DNA of 64,000 nucleotides from Sinonovacula constricta. Taxonomy: Eukaryota; Mollusca; Bivalvia; Cardiida; Solecurtidae. Below the pieces are notes generated by a model. That model saw nothing but the letters and a program-made list of their open reading frames with translations. It was not told the DNA's origin and did not search any database. Where the stretch lies: positions 13,572,324-13,636,323 of the forward strand of contig CM017563.1 in NCBI GenBank assembly GCA_007844125.1. Reading direction: 5' to 3'. Below, in pieces: positions 12,809 to 22,678 of the stretch (positions are counted from its first letter, which is position 1; each line of letters opens with the position of its first letter). Made by a program: the position numbers and the translations under genes.

Positions 12809-13959
12809 CAACCAATACAGGGCGTTCTATAGACGCTGAACGTCAATGGTCATTGACTCCTCAGTCAAAATTTTCAAGGGTCAAATTCAAATATCTGGGG
12901 GTACATTTTGTGCATATAGCATCTTGAGGGGCACATACATATTTTTATGTCACTGATGACAACATTTTGTCTAAAATTGACCTTGATGGAAATTATCGAT
13001 ACTGTTGGTTGCTTTTTAGTTTATTTAGGACCAATAAATAAGCAATATATTTCTTAATTGTTTGTTAATTATTTGTATCTAAATAAAAACAATAAAATAA
13101 ACAACAACATAGCAATTAACATTATAGTATACATATTTTCTTTCGACTTTTAATGCAATCCAAAACACTTAAAAACGCTTAGCTACAATGAATGCTCCGT
13201 TCAAGCGCGAAAGTATGACGTCCGAAAGTTCTCTCGTCCTTTTCCCTTAGTTTGTACTGACGGCTGGTAATGATAAATAAATATTTCTGATCCGGATTAT
13301 ATATTTTGTGACATTTCACAACACTACAAGAATTAATCATCGTCTTCATTGCCTGTAATGGTCAATTTAAAAAAAAACTGCGCTTTCACGGTACTGATAT
13401 GTTGATTCACCTTACCACAAAGATGGCGGACAAACAGGTGCGCGCGCACCTTGGTGAAAAAATCGATAACCATCTATTAATCCATTCTAGTTATGGTTGA
13501 TAAACGACTGACAAGTAGATGAAAAGATGGTTTCTGCCTAAATTATAAATACGATAAGGTGTTGTGTTCATATATCTTTTCAAGTGTTTACTCTCTGATC
13601 CATTTTGGCGAACTAAGTCTGTATTGTGTGTGGTTTTATTGAGGGGTGTCTACTAATTCCTTAATTTATAGTCTTGTTTATTCTTAACAAAGTTAATATT
13701 ATATTTCTGTAAAACATTTCAGCAGATGAATAATACATTTCCGGCAGACAGATTAATGCTCTATAGCAGTGTGCTTGTAACTGGAACTTACCATTTTGTT
13801 AGAAATTGTACTGAAGCAAACCTAGAAATGATTCCATTGAAAGCATTATTTGATAAAGTGCATTCAGCATTCTGTTAAAGGTTACTGATATTTGTATTAT
13901 ATTACTTGAAATGTCATAATATTTGTGGAACAAACTGTGACTAAAAATTCTCATTGCTA
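12809..13959. other. No gene recognised
   Basis: AT-rich. Contains 'gcgcgcgcacc' near 13440 and a few short frames. No domain seen. Confidence 0.45.
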
Positions 13960-14140
13960 TCTGAGAGAAAAAATGTCCAAACTGTCGGGTATCACCTTTT
14001 AGCCAATCAAATACGTCATATACAGAAACCTTTTAGCGTTTCAAACAGAGAACCTGACTCGAAACCAATAAAACATACAATGCCAATGATAACATGTTTT
14101 GAAGAATTCTTTAATGCATGTCCACAATTCAATGTCAGGG
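13960..14140 (-). repeat. Inverted duplicate of 18473-18660 (Element B end plus flank)
   Basis: 'gtccaaactgtcgggtat', 'caaatacgtcatatacagaa', 'agagaacctgactcgaaacc' and 'gataacatgttttgaagaat' recur as the reverse complement at 18473-18660. The segment joins an Element B terminus to ~140 bp of outside sequence. The shared outside sequence implies a duplicated locus or a repeat unit larger than Element B. The 76-codon frame here is not a gene. Confidence 0.7.
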
Positions 14141-14197
14141 TTGTCCTTATTTATTCAGTAATTAAATTTAAACCCGGCAAATGATTAACAGGATGAC

Positions 14198-14962
14198 TTT
14201 AATGTGGTATCCGACAGTTTACCTATATCAAACGCATGTAACAATATTTCTCTATAGTTTCTGGGAAATTTTGCATAAACTCATTATTTAGACTAAGTTA
14301 AGACGATTTTGAAAATCCAATTCGCTCAGGCAAATATAAGGGTAGTTTCACATCTGGTTGGTCGTGTGTCAGGACATTGTGACTGGATGTGGTATCATGC
14401 CAGATTTTTACAGCATGCTATACAAAGTGAAGGCAGCACTATATCTGCTTCAAGTGGACACCATCGCCGGATAACTGCAAAACTGTTGGTGGGACGATAA
14501 ACCCACTAAACAACGAACAAAAATATTTGGTTAATCCGGTCAGGATTTCTACATACACTCATATTGTAGTATAAGCAAAGACGATTAAAAACTACTTTAA
14601 TTGTTATATAGTAGAAATCTTGATAAAACTCACTCTTCATGTCCATTCTTTCCAAATCTATAAATAAGCTCGATGGTGAGCTCTGCTAAAAATAGATACA
14701 AATGTCAGCGCGTACTACCCGGATGACTATTTATTACGTGATCTTAAAAGTAAATTGTCACGTGTTTTTTTAGTTTAAAAATAGCTATCTCTGCAGCGTG
14801 GCTCAGATAGGAAATACCAGTTTGGAATTATGAGTGGGTATTTATGCTTCACTGTTCCTACACATTAAGGACATCAATGAGCAGCATTTTGCAGGACCTA
14901 TTAAGGTAACACTAACTTCTTTAGTTATTTGAGAAAAAATCACATTTCGTCCAAACTGTCAC
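14198..14962 (-). mobile_element. Element B copy carrying a SINE-1
   Basis: Left TIR TTTAATGTGGTATCCGACAG at 14198; right end 'cgtccaaactgtcac'. Reverse-complement blocks of the family: 'tccaaatctataaataagct', 'gctaaaaatagataca', 'gtgggtatttatgcttcact', 'gcattttgcaggacct'. A SINE-1 at 14324-14518 is flanked by two versions of the same element segment: 'ataaactcattatttagact...aagacgatttt' before it and 'acactcatattgtagtat...aagacgatt' after it. About 50 bp of the element is therefore duplicated around the insert. No transposase. Confidence 0.75.
14324..14518 (+). mobile_element. SINE-1, 5'-truncated, inside Element B
   Basis: Lacks the tRNA head and starts at 'gctcaggcaaatataaggg'. It continues through 'gtgactggatgtggtatcatg', 'cactatatctgcttcaagtg' and 'ctgttggtgggacgataaac' to 'actaaacaacgaac'. 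5' truncation is usual for LINE-driven retrotransposition. Confidence 0.75.
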
Positions 14963-15019
14963 TTTTTATAGTGAATAATTAAGCCTTAATAATTTCAATA
15001 TATTGGCGTACTGCTTTCT

Positions 15020-15200
15020 ACATCTTCAAGTGACGCCTGGCTCCGAGGTGAGCCAACAACGAAGTGTTGTAGTAATCAACTCTGATAACATTCGCTCCTA
15101 CGAAGCAATTTTACCAGTGGGATCGCTTGTATCAACGTCTCAATTAACCGTGAAAGTCACAACAGAGTAATTGATTTCAATAATCTCGGGAAGTGTGCTG
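15020..15200 (+). repeat. Repeat C copy, diverged
   Basis: 'gcctggctccgaggtgagcc', 'ctgataacattcgctcct' and 'agcaattttaccagtggga' match other Repeat C copies ('ctggctcggacgggagcc', 'gataacattcgctcctt', 'agcaattcaccagtcagga'). Confidence 0.5.
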
Positions 15201-15416
15201 TATTTAGATCTTTTACACTTAGTAATTAACGTCTAGAATAAATATTGTGCCTCCCTGACAGTCATAGAAATAAGGATTGAAATTTACAAGCAAGACGGAC
15301 TAGTACCTAAGCAATTTTCTCCAGCCGGAAAGAAAATTCATTAGCCGTAATTAAAGTCTGTTTTAATTTTACAAGTAAGCAACAAAAAAATCAAGATAAA
15401 TACAGAAAATAAATAT

Positions 15417-15574
15417 ATCAGGGTTCGACATTAAGGCCCGACCGAACGACATTCACTAGTAGATCGGTGGTAAGGTCTAGCTAAGTCCTAGGACTATCAG
15501 GGTTCGACATTAAGGCCCGACCGAACGACATTCACTAGTAGATCGGTGATCCGGTCTAGCTAAGTCCTAGGCTA
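15417..15574 (+). repeat. 79 bp tandem duplication, two units
   Basis: Two adjacent copies beginning 'atcagggttcgacattaagg' and ending 'ctaagtcctagg'. They differ at only a few bases (GGTGGTAAGGTCT versus GGTGATCCGGTCT), so the duplication is recent. No coding content. Confidence 0.95.
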
Positions 15575-16689
15575 GTTGGACCGACTGGTCGTTCTAAATC
15601 GGACAAAGTTCGCCGAAAATCCACCTATGAACGAATCAAAAGTATTTATAATGGTTAAACTCGGTCAAACTATTGACAGTTTCTTAGGAAACCCCCGTGT
15701 GCTATATATTTAGCGGAATATTTAGTAACAACCTTGACCTGCGTTTACTCATTGGCTGGTGTTTTCAGAACGAGGCTTTGTCCCCACGCACTTTTCAAAT
15801 ATCCAATGTCGAAATACTTATTGTAAAGCAGGATACGAATGCTTATTTCTTCATCTAATTTCTTATTTACTAATGTTTACGGAACAGTCCTATTATTATT
15901 TATACTATTTAAATAAAAATGCGAGGGATACAAAAGCACGAATACTATCTGTAATGTTGGGATCCCAAGTATTAAGATAACAGACTATTATACGGTTTGT
16001 TCATAACGCACTATGCACAGACTACACAAAAATGTCGAGCAATTTATTTAAGATAGGTTTTTCGGCCGACAAAAATAAGAGAGACGACAATACGAAACGA
16101 GGAAGGGTGCTTCAAAATACTGTATGACAAAACAAAGTGGATAAGATCGTTTTCTCCAAAATGAACAGATGAGTTTAGTTGGCTAGATTTTGAAGAGCAA
16201 TGTTATGTTTTGTAAGACATGCAGAGAGTATGAACAGTGTGGAGGATTTGTTGTCAGTACGGACATTTTTTGAATCTATAATATAAAGGGACATTTTGAA
16301 TCTGAATCCCATATATCTCACCAACGAAAATATGATCTTAAGTACAGCTCACCGCTCACTACTTTTGTTAAAACTTTTCAAAAATTAATTGAAATGTTCA
16401 AGCCATACTTTCTTCAACATTGGCATGATATATTGCAGACCATAACTTTATTCAAATATACAGGACTAGAGAGTGTTCACAGTATGATAATATGTGTACA
16501 TTTCTATCTTAACATCTAATGTGTTACATGTCAGCATCGAATCAGAATGTCTTAGATAAACGATAGTCTTATAACAAAACCATTACTTCTAACAATAAGA
16601 ATGTTCATGTATTTATGATTATCAAACAAAATGATAAATCATACAATTAATTAAATGTAATTGAAGAGTATCAAAATAAGGCTTAAAAT
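15575..16689. other. No gene recognised
   Basis: AT-rich. The 73-codon frame at 15759 has no recognised features. Confidence 0.45.
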
Positions 16690-16805
16690 ACTCTAAACAG
16701 GGTGTTGGGGGTTCGAATCCCGGTGTGGGCACGAATCATCAAGTCTTTTCTTTCTACTTTTTCACTTTGGCCTTTTATGTTTGCATCACTCAACCAGATT
16801 AAATT
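16690..16805 (+). mobile_element. SINE-3 copy (tRNA-derived, partial)
   Basis: B-box context GGGGGTTCGAATCCC, then 'ttctttctactttttcactt' and 'gcatcactcaaccagatta'. The same blocks occur in the same order on the minus strand at 61039-61175. Two copies define a second tRNA-headed SINE type. The 5' part of the head is degraded. Confidence 0.65.
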
Positions 16806-18472
16806 CGTAACCTGGTATATTCAAAGTATTCAATGCTTTATCTCGTTTCCAAATGATACTCAATTGCAAAACACTTCTCATAAAAAGAATATAATAAAAT
16901 ATTCGGGGGGTTTCTTATTTCTAAGAAGGAGACATCGTTAATACCAATTTTACAAAAAAAATATCCATAAAATTAAAAACTGGATGGAGAATTTTCTTTA
17001 AATTTGGCATTCACGTCTACATTAAAGTATACAGCTCATCATTTGCGTTAATTTTTAAATTCTGTTTATTTTCTAGTACACTTGCTTTGCCTTAAAGTTA
17101 GTGATAGGCACATTTTTTTCTCTGTCTTTTCTCGTAGACAGCCCATATGAGTTGTTTCAGTCAAGCCCTTTGGCCATCCCATATTTGAATTAACGTCTGT
17201 GTTAGTCTTTGTCGTTAAATTTCTTAATGTCATCGACACCACTAGAGTTCTAGAAAATAACTCGTAAATTATCATCAAAATTTCATGTTAATAACCTCAC
17301 TAAAAATGCATTGCGCACATGAAGAGTTGCGATGTGCGCTGTCAACACATAAAATCAATTAGACAATAAAACGAACAGGAGTAATTGCCATTGTTTTTAC
17401 CCTAGCGGCTATCATTATTTTAGAAAAAAACACATTATTATATTATGTGCGTTAGCTGCCATTGAGAATTTGATTTTCGACACATGGTGTAATAAACAGT
17501 CTTCAACATAACGCTAGCGGCTAGCGTCATGAAAGGGGGTCCTCCTGACATTTTCGTATCAAATTTAATTTTTTGTATAAACACGTATGCCGGACCGTCC
17601 TGACCGCCAGGGTGTTTCTTTCAAGTTAATGAATTCAGTTTAGGCCTCACAATTTTAAACAGGGCGTCAAAACGTAATAATGTTGACGTATGACGTCAAC
17701 ATAGGGGAACTGATATGAGTGTTCATTAGATACTGAGGATATTAACCAAGCTAGATGAAAAGATACCAAACAAGGCATTCGTAGCATTTTAGACAACGAG
17801 TTTAATATTTTAAGTATCTAATGAACACGATTATTCGATTCTATTCATCACATAACCAAAACATCAGCTGTTTCTTGTTTACAACGCATCAACTCTTTAC
17901 AGTATGAACAGTCGGCCTTGATATGTGTAATTCGGTTTTGGAGAATCCGCACAAAAAATAGTTCCACTCTTTACTCGACCATTTTCCATAAAAAGGGAAC
18001 CGATTCTTTTATAATGTGACTGAAACGTTATTTCTTTATTTATGAAAATGAAATTGTCCAACAAAATGCATAAAACGGCGACAACAAAGTGACCAGGAAA
18101 TGGCATGTACACTGCACATACTTAATGACGTCACACTACGATAACTAACTAGTGTGTTACCAAAAATAACGCACGAGTGGTACCTAACGTGCGCGCGGAA
18201 GGTTATGTAATAAAAATAAGAACTTACCGATGTTGACTGTCAGTAACAGTACATGTCCATTGTATTACCATATCCTGGTGTTTGTTAGTCAATTTTTTAG
18301 TTTTCATTATTCAGCCATCCATTCTGCATGTCGGTTGACGGTTGTTACAGATTCAATTCTCACGGCATGTGTCTCCAATTTTAACATGATGCGCAACATC
18401 TCATGCAACGTTCTTGAAAAATGAAACTTAAATTCACACTTTTTAAATTTAAACACTTCAGTGTGAATTTCC
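16806..18472. other. No gene recognised
   Basis: AT-rich, with TGACGTCA-like palindromes around 17690-17700. Frames of 60-71 codons look random. Confidence 0.45.
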
Positions 18473-18660
18473 TGACATTAAATTCTGGACATGCAGTGAT
18501 GAATTCTTCAAAACATGTTATCATTAGCATAGTATGTTTTAGTGGTTTTGAGTCAGGTTCTCTGTTTGAAACGCTAAAAGGTTTCTGTATATGACGTATT
18601 TGATTTACTAAAAGATTATACCCGACAGTTTGGACAAAAATCTTTTTCTCAAATAATCAT
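18473..18660 (+). repeat. Inverted duplicate of 13960-14140
   Basis: The sequence left of this Element B copy is the reverse complement of the flank at 14000-14140, with roughly 85-90% identity by eye. It then runs into the TIR. It includes a local palindrome, 'attcacac...gtgtgaat', at 18433-18463 that the other copy lacks. Confidence 0.7.
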
Positions 18661-19126
18661 ATCAGTCATTGTTATCTGAAAAGGTCCTGCAAAATGCTGT
18701 TTATTGATGCCCTAGATCAGATGATGATGATGAACAGAGAAGCATAAATCCACACTCGTCATTGAAAATATGTATTTCCTGTCTGAGCCACGTTGCAGAG
18801 ATAGCTATTTTTATACTTAGAAAACCACGTGACAACTTACTTTTGAGAACAAGTTACATTGTCATCCGTGTAGTCAGTTCTGACGTCGATATCTATTTTT
18901 AGCGAAGATGACAATCGTGCTTATTTATAGATCTGGACAGATTGAATAATAAGAGTGCTATTGACATACAAAACAGGAGCTTACAATATAGATAGTGTTC
19001 ACAATCACTTTTTACTTAAACGTAAGTACGAGTTTATGTAGACATTATGTCGAAATTCCCACAAACAGTTGGAAAATGCTGTTACGTGCATTTGATGTAG
19101 GCAATCTGTCGGATACCACCTTTAAG
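18607..19126 (+). mobile_element. Element B copy, near full length and uninterrupted
   Basis: Left end 'ctaaaagattatacccgaca'; right end 'ggcaatctgtcggataccacc' plus TTTAAG. Ordered blocks: 'aaggtcctgcaaaatgctgt', 'gaagcataaatccacactcg', a single 'gagccacgttgcagagatag' segment, 'gaaaaccacgtgacaactta', 'tatctatttttag', 'cttatttatagatctgga', 'tgatgtaggcaa'. The ~520 bp copy has no transposase and behaves as a MITE-like TIR element. It gives the single-unit state of the 26 bp segment amplified at 52296. Confidence 0.8.
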
Positions 19127-20171
19127 TGTTTTAAAGACTCCTTGAACGTATATTTGTCGAAATACTTTGATGGTTGGCACCTGCAGTGGTAGACTTGTCC
19201 CTTTGCATGTTTACGTAACGTATTTTATTGCATGACTCCCCTTGTTTTCGATTCAATACACCCTTAAACTATTATCTTACACTATTTTTTTTATTGATGA
19301 CGTCATCATATTGCAGATCGTCTCATACCACTATTTCACCAAGTATTGCTGTTAAAATGTCGTAAAAGCTTATATTGGCGATCAAAATCGTGTGATAAAA
19401 AGAATCTGACACTCGTTGTAATTTTATACAAACATTTATAAAACTAGTCTAGGAAAAATGATAGTAAGATCACCATTGGCTTATAATCACTTTGACTGCT
19501 CAACTCATGCCAGACCCTCTATAAATTAGTAAGTATAAGTCAATTAAGTATCAATTAAGACTTCCGTGCAAGTCACTCTTTAATCTCTACTGTAAGTGTT
19601 ATAAAATACCATGCAAACACCCAACCGTTATAAAGACAAGAACCTTTCTGCAATCAATCATTTTAATTGAATGTTTTCAATTATTTTAATAAAAGATTTG
19701 TCCCGGATGACAAAGGTGTTTGTAAATATTTCGTGCAATTTCGTTCTGTAAAGAACTCGGAATTACGTTCATTCTAGTTGTTCAACATCCTGACAACATC
19801 CCATCTGTTGTAAAGGCGTAATGATATGATGTGTATTTACTAACTTTTAACATTGCGTGTGACTCTTCACGTAATGTTGTCAGGTATTATTACGGTCATG
19901 AAACTTGTTTCATTTAGACTGCGTTACCGTCTGCTTCGTCTGGTAATGCAGTTAAATTTCCCAGGAGACATCTAACTGCTATTTAGTTGAGAACCAAATT
20001 GCAATAAATCATTTACATTTGAGTTTGTGTCCATGATGTCAAAGAATATTTGTAAATGATACATTTGCTTCTATTTTGTCAAAACGTTGTTTGTGCCTTG
20101 TAGTCGAGCTCCGCGTCCTGACGAAACTGCAAATACTGTACTTACTGAAATAATTTGATGAGTTATGCTAT
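19127..20171. other. No gene recognised
   Basis: AT-rich spacer. Nothing recognised. Confidence 0.45.
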
Positions 20172-20284
20172 AAGTACTGCTGATGCTACTACTACAATAA
20201 CTACTACTTCTACTACTATTGCTACTACAACAACTACTACTACTACTCCTACTCATATTACTACCACTACTGCTGCTGCTGCTG

Positions 20285-20320
<36 letters not shown>

Positions 20321-20329
20321 TTGCTACTT

Positions 20330-20366
<37 letters not shown>

Positions 20367-21250
20367 TACTGCTACTACTACTACTGCTACTACTATTACT
20401 TCTACTACTTTTTCTACTATTACTGCTCCTACTACTACTAATTCTACTAATACTACTTCTGCTACTACTGCTACTACTGCTTCTACTATTATAACTACTA
20501 TTCCTGCTAATGCTGTTGCTGCTGCTTCTACTGCCGTTACTTCTACTACTGCTACTACTACTACTACTGCTGCTACCACTACTGCTTACTGCTGCTACCA
20601 CAACTGCTTACTGCTGCTACTACTGCTGCTGCTACTGCTGCTACTACTACTACTACTACTGCTACTGCTGCTACTGCTACTGCTACTACTACTGCTGCTG
20701 CTACTGCTGCTGCTACTTCTGCTACTACTACTGCTACTGCTGCTACTACTACTGCTACTACTACTGCTGCTGCTGCTACTGCTGCTACTACTACTACTAC
20801 TGCTGCTGCTACTGCTACTGCTACTTCTGCTACTACTACTACTACTACTACTACTGCTGCTGCTACTACTGCTACTGCTACTACTACTACTACAACTACT
20901 GCTACTGCTGCTACTACTACTGCTACTACTACTGCTGCTGCTACTGCTACTACTACTACTGCTGCTACTACTACTGCTACTGCTGCTACTACTACTGCTA
21001 CTACTACTGCTGCTGCTGCTACTAATGCTGCTTACTGCTGCTACTACTGCTGCTGCTACTACTGCTACTACTACTGCTACTACTGCTACTACTGCTGCTG
21101 CTACTACTACTGCTACTGCTGCTACTACTACTGCTACTACTACTGCTACTGCTGCTACTAATGCTGCTTACTGCTGCTACTACTGCTGCTGCTGCTATTG
21201 TTACCACTACTACCCCTACTCTTACTACTACTACTTCCTTCCCTTGTCCT
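20172..21250. repeat. ~1.1 kb ACT/GCT (AGT/AGC) triplet tract
   Basis: Almost uninterrupted triplets, mostly ACT and GCT with occasional TCT, CCT and ATT, phased over about 360 repeats. The left third is ACT-rich, and the right part alternates ACT and GCT in longer patterns such as 'ctgctactactactgctact'. It creates stop-free frames on both strands (poly-Thr, Leu, Ser, Val, or Cys/Tyr), including a 386-codon frame. I do not regard any as a gene: every phase is equally open and no non-repeat domain is attached. Confidence 0.95.
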
Positions 21251-21554
21251 ACTGCTACTACTACTGCTTCTGCTGCTGCTTGGTCTTCTACATGTTTTAC
21301 TTCTACCACTTATAATAATTAGCAACGATGTTATGGAATGAGGCTTTACAGTCCAGTCCAACCATCCCTGTAAACCTTACTTAAGACCGAAAAGTCACAT
21401 TTCACAATACTCATTAAATATCTTACAAGAAAACAGTTGATCAAAGGCGACGCGAATGATTAAAACAAATTTAAAAGAAAATGTAACATACTGTTTTAAA
21501 TTTAAATAAATAAATAAAATAATACAATGAAAAATAGCACTCCATGTACTGTAT
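21251..21554. other. No gene recognised
   Basis: AT-rich spacer following the triplet tract. Confidence 0.4.
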
Positions 21555-21770
21555 TGTGACGTCGGCTTGCGGATCGGGAGGTCGGGGGTTCAAACACCGG
21601 CCGGGTCAAACCAAAGACTTTTTAAAGTTGGTAGTAGTGGCTTTCCTCGGGGCTAAGGGGACAGCATTACGCCTGACTCGTCGGTGTCAGTATAATGGAC
21701 CGGCCGGGTTCAGTCCCTGGGCACCCCATAAGTGTCCCTGTGCTTTAATGATAGAAATGTCGCTGCACAG
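21555..21770 (+). mobile_element. SINE-5 copy (tRNA-derived, likely)
   Basis: The head has 'ttgcggatcgggaggtcggg' and a B-box-like GGTTCAAACACC. Then come 'caaagactttttaaagttgg', 'gtcagtataatggaccggcc' and 'gggcaccccataagtgtccc'. The layout parallels SINE-1 (head, then 'gtcag.ataatg.gac.gg'), but the sequence differs. Single copy, so the ends are approximate. The 123-codon frame over it is a by-product. Confidence 0.5.
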
Positions 21771-21804
21771 TATCGGTAAAAATGCCGGCAAATCCCAATT
21801 CCGT

Positions 21805-21884
21805 ATTGTGACCCGTATTTCATTTCCCCATGTGCAAATTTCAGTGAGCATTCCATATATAGGCGTCGCGCTCCAACGCGTCGC
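21805..21884 (-). repeat. Highly conserved block shared with 56608-56708, inverted
   Basis: A stretch of about 48 bp ('ccatgtgcaaatttcagtga' through 'gcgtcgcgctccaa') is identical to the reverse complement at 56616-56664. A further 19 bp ('ttgtgacccgtatttcattt') also matches. Read on the minus strand it contains GCCTATATATGG, a TATA-box-like motif. Identity far exceeds that of other repeat pairs here. It could be the end of a young element or a promoter module. Confidence 0.6.
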
Positions 21885-22404
21885 AATTAAACTTATTGGA
21901 AAGTTGTTCATTTAGCCGAATTTTAATATCTTCTGATAGAATTGATTATGTAGCGTTTCTGTTAAAGCCAACATACAAGGTATCACCATTGCTGTATATC
22001 AAAACGATGTTTGGAACAGTCCATTATGACAATGCTCTTTATTTTTACTTATTTGACTCTGTTTTATCTCGTTACTTATGGTGACAACGGTGTTATTAGA
22101 CGTGCTCCGCATTCAATGATTCAGACTACATTTCATGTATCAATAATTTGATAGTTTAAGCTATCATTGGTTAGGTTAACGTGATTCACGCTATCTCCTA
22201 CAACGTTGTCAAATTTTATTAGTTATTTTTAAATTGTTTCCAATTCTGACTGGAATTTCTTCTGATGTTGTTCTAACAGTTCATTTACGCATCTAATATC
22301 CTCGGTTACCTAGGAAACCCGATATGAAGCTGTCACAACATTGACTAGGACCACAATAGCTATCATAAACAGTAACATAACTATCCCTGGCTCGATATAA
22401 CGGC
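21885..22404. other. No gene recognised
   Basis: AT-rich spacer. Confidence 0.4.
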
Positions 22405-22506
22405 TCGATATATATAGTATTAACTGCGATAAATTTGAATGGATCTTGATTCACTTGATTCATACCCCGCCCCCTCAATCTCAACATGTTCTGGATCCGC
22501 CCCTTG
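22405..22506 (-). mobile_element. MITE-A 5' half
   Basis: The reverse complement starts CAAGGGGCGGATCCAG and continues to 'gatccattcaaatttatcgc' and 'agttaatactatatatat'. The distal half is missing. Confidence 0.65.
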
Positions 22507-22573
22507 TTAAGTAAAATACTTTTTCGTGGCATGAGGGAAGGGAAAACAGTTTGGGTATATGTGAATGTGAAAT

Positions 22574-22678
22574 AAATTGGCTTGAGGTTTATATAGAAAA
22601 ATCATATGGGCACAAATCGACAAGATGGCATTTATACATTTACTATTTGTAGGTACTGTTCCCTTTGTTGCTCTGTTT
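22574..22678 (+). repeat. Left ~105 bp direct repeat flanking the retrotransposon
   Basis: Matches 25088-25195 at about 80% by eye: AAATTGGCTTGA, 'catatgg', 'ggcattt..acatttact' and 'ctttgttgct.tgttt' are shared. The inserted retrotransposon lies between the two. It is either a long target duplication or a pre-existing repeat pair. Confidence 0.75.

Noticed and set aside
20155..21315. 386-codon frame rich in Thr, Leu, Ala, Cys and Tyr, and Ser/Val-rich frames opposite
   Set aside because: A product of the ACT/GCT tract. Every phase is open and no non-repeat domain is attached.
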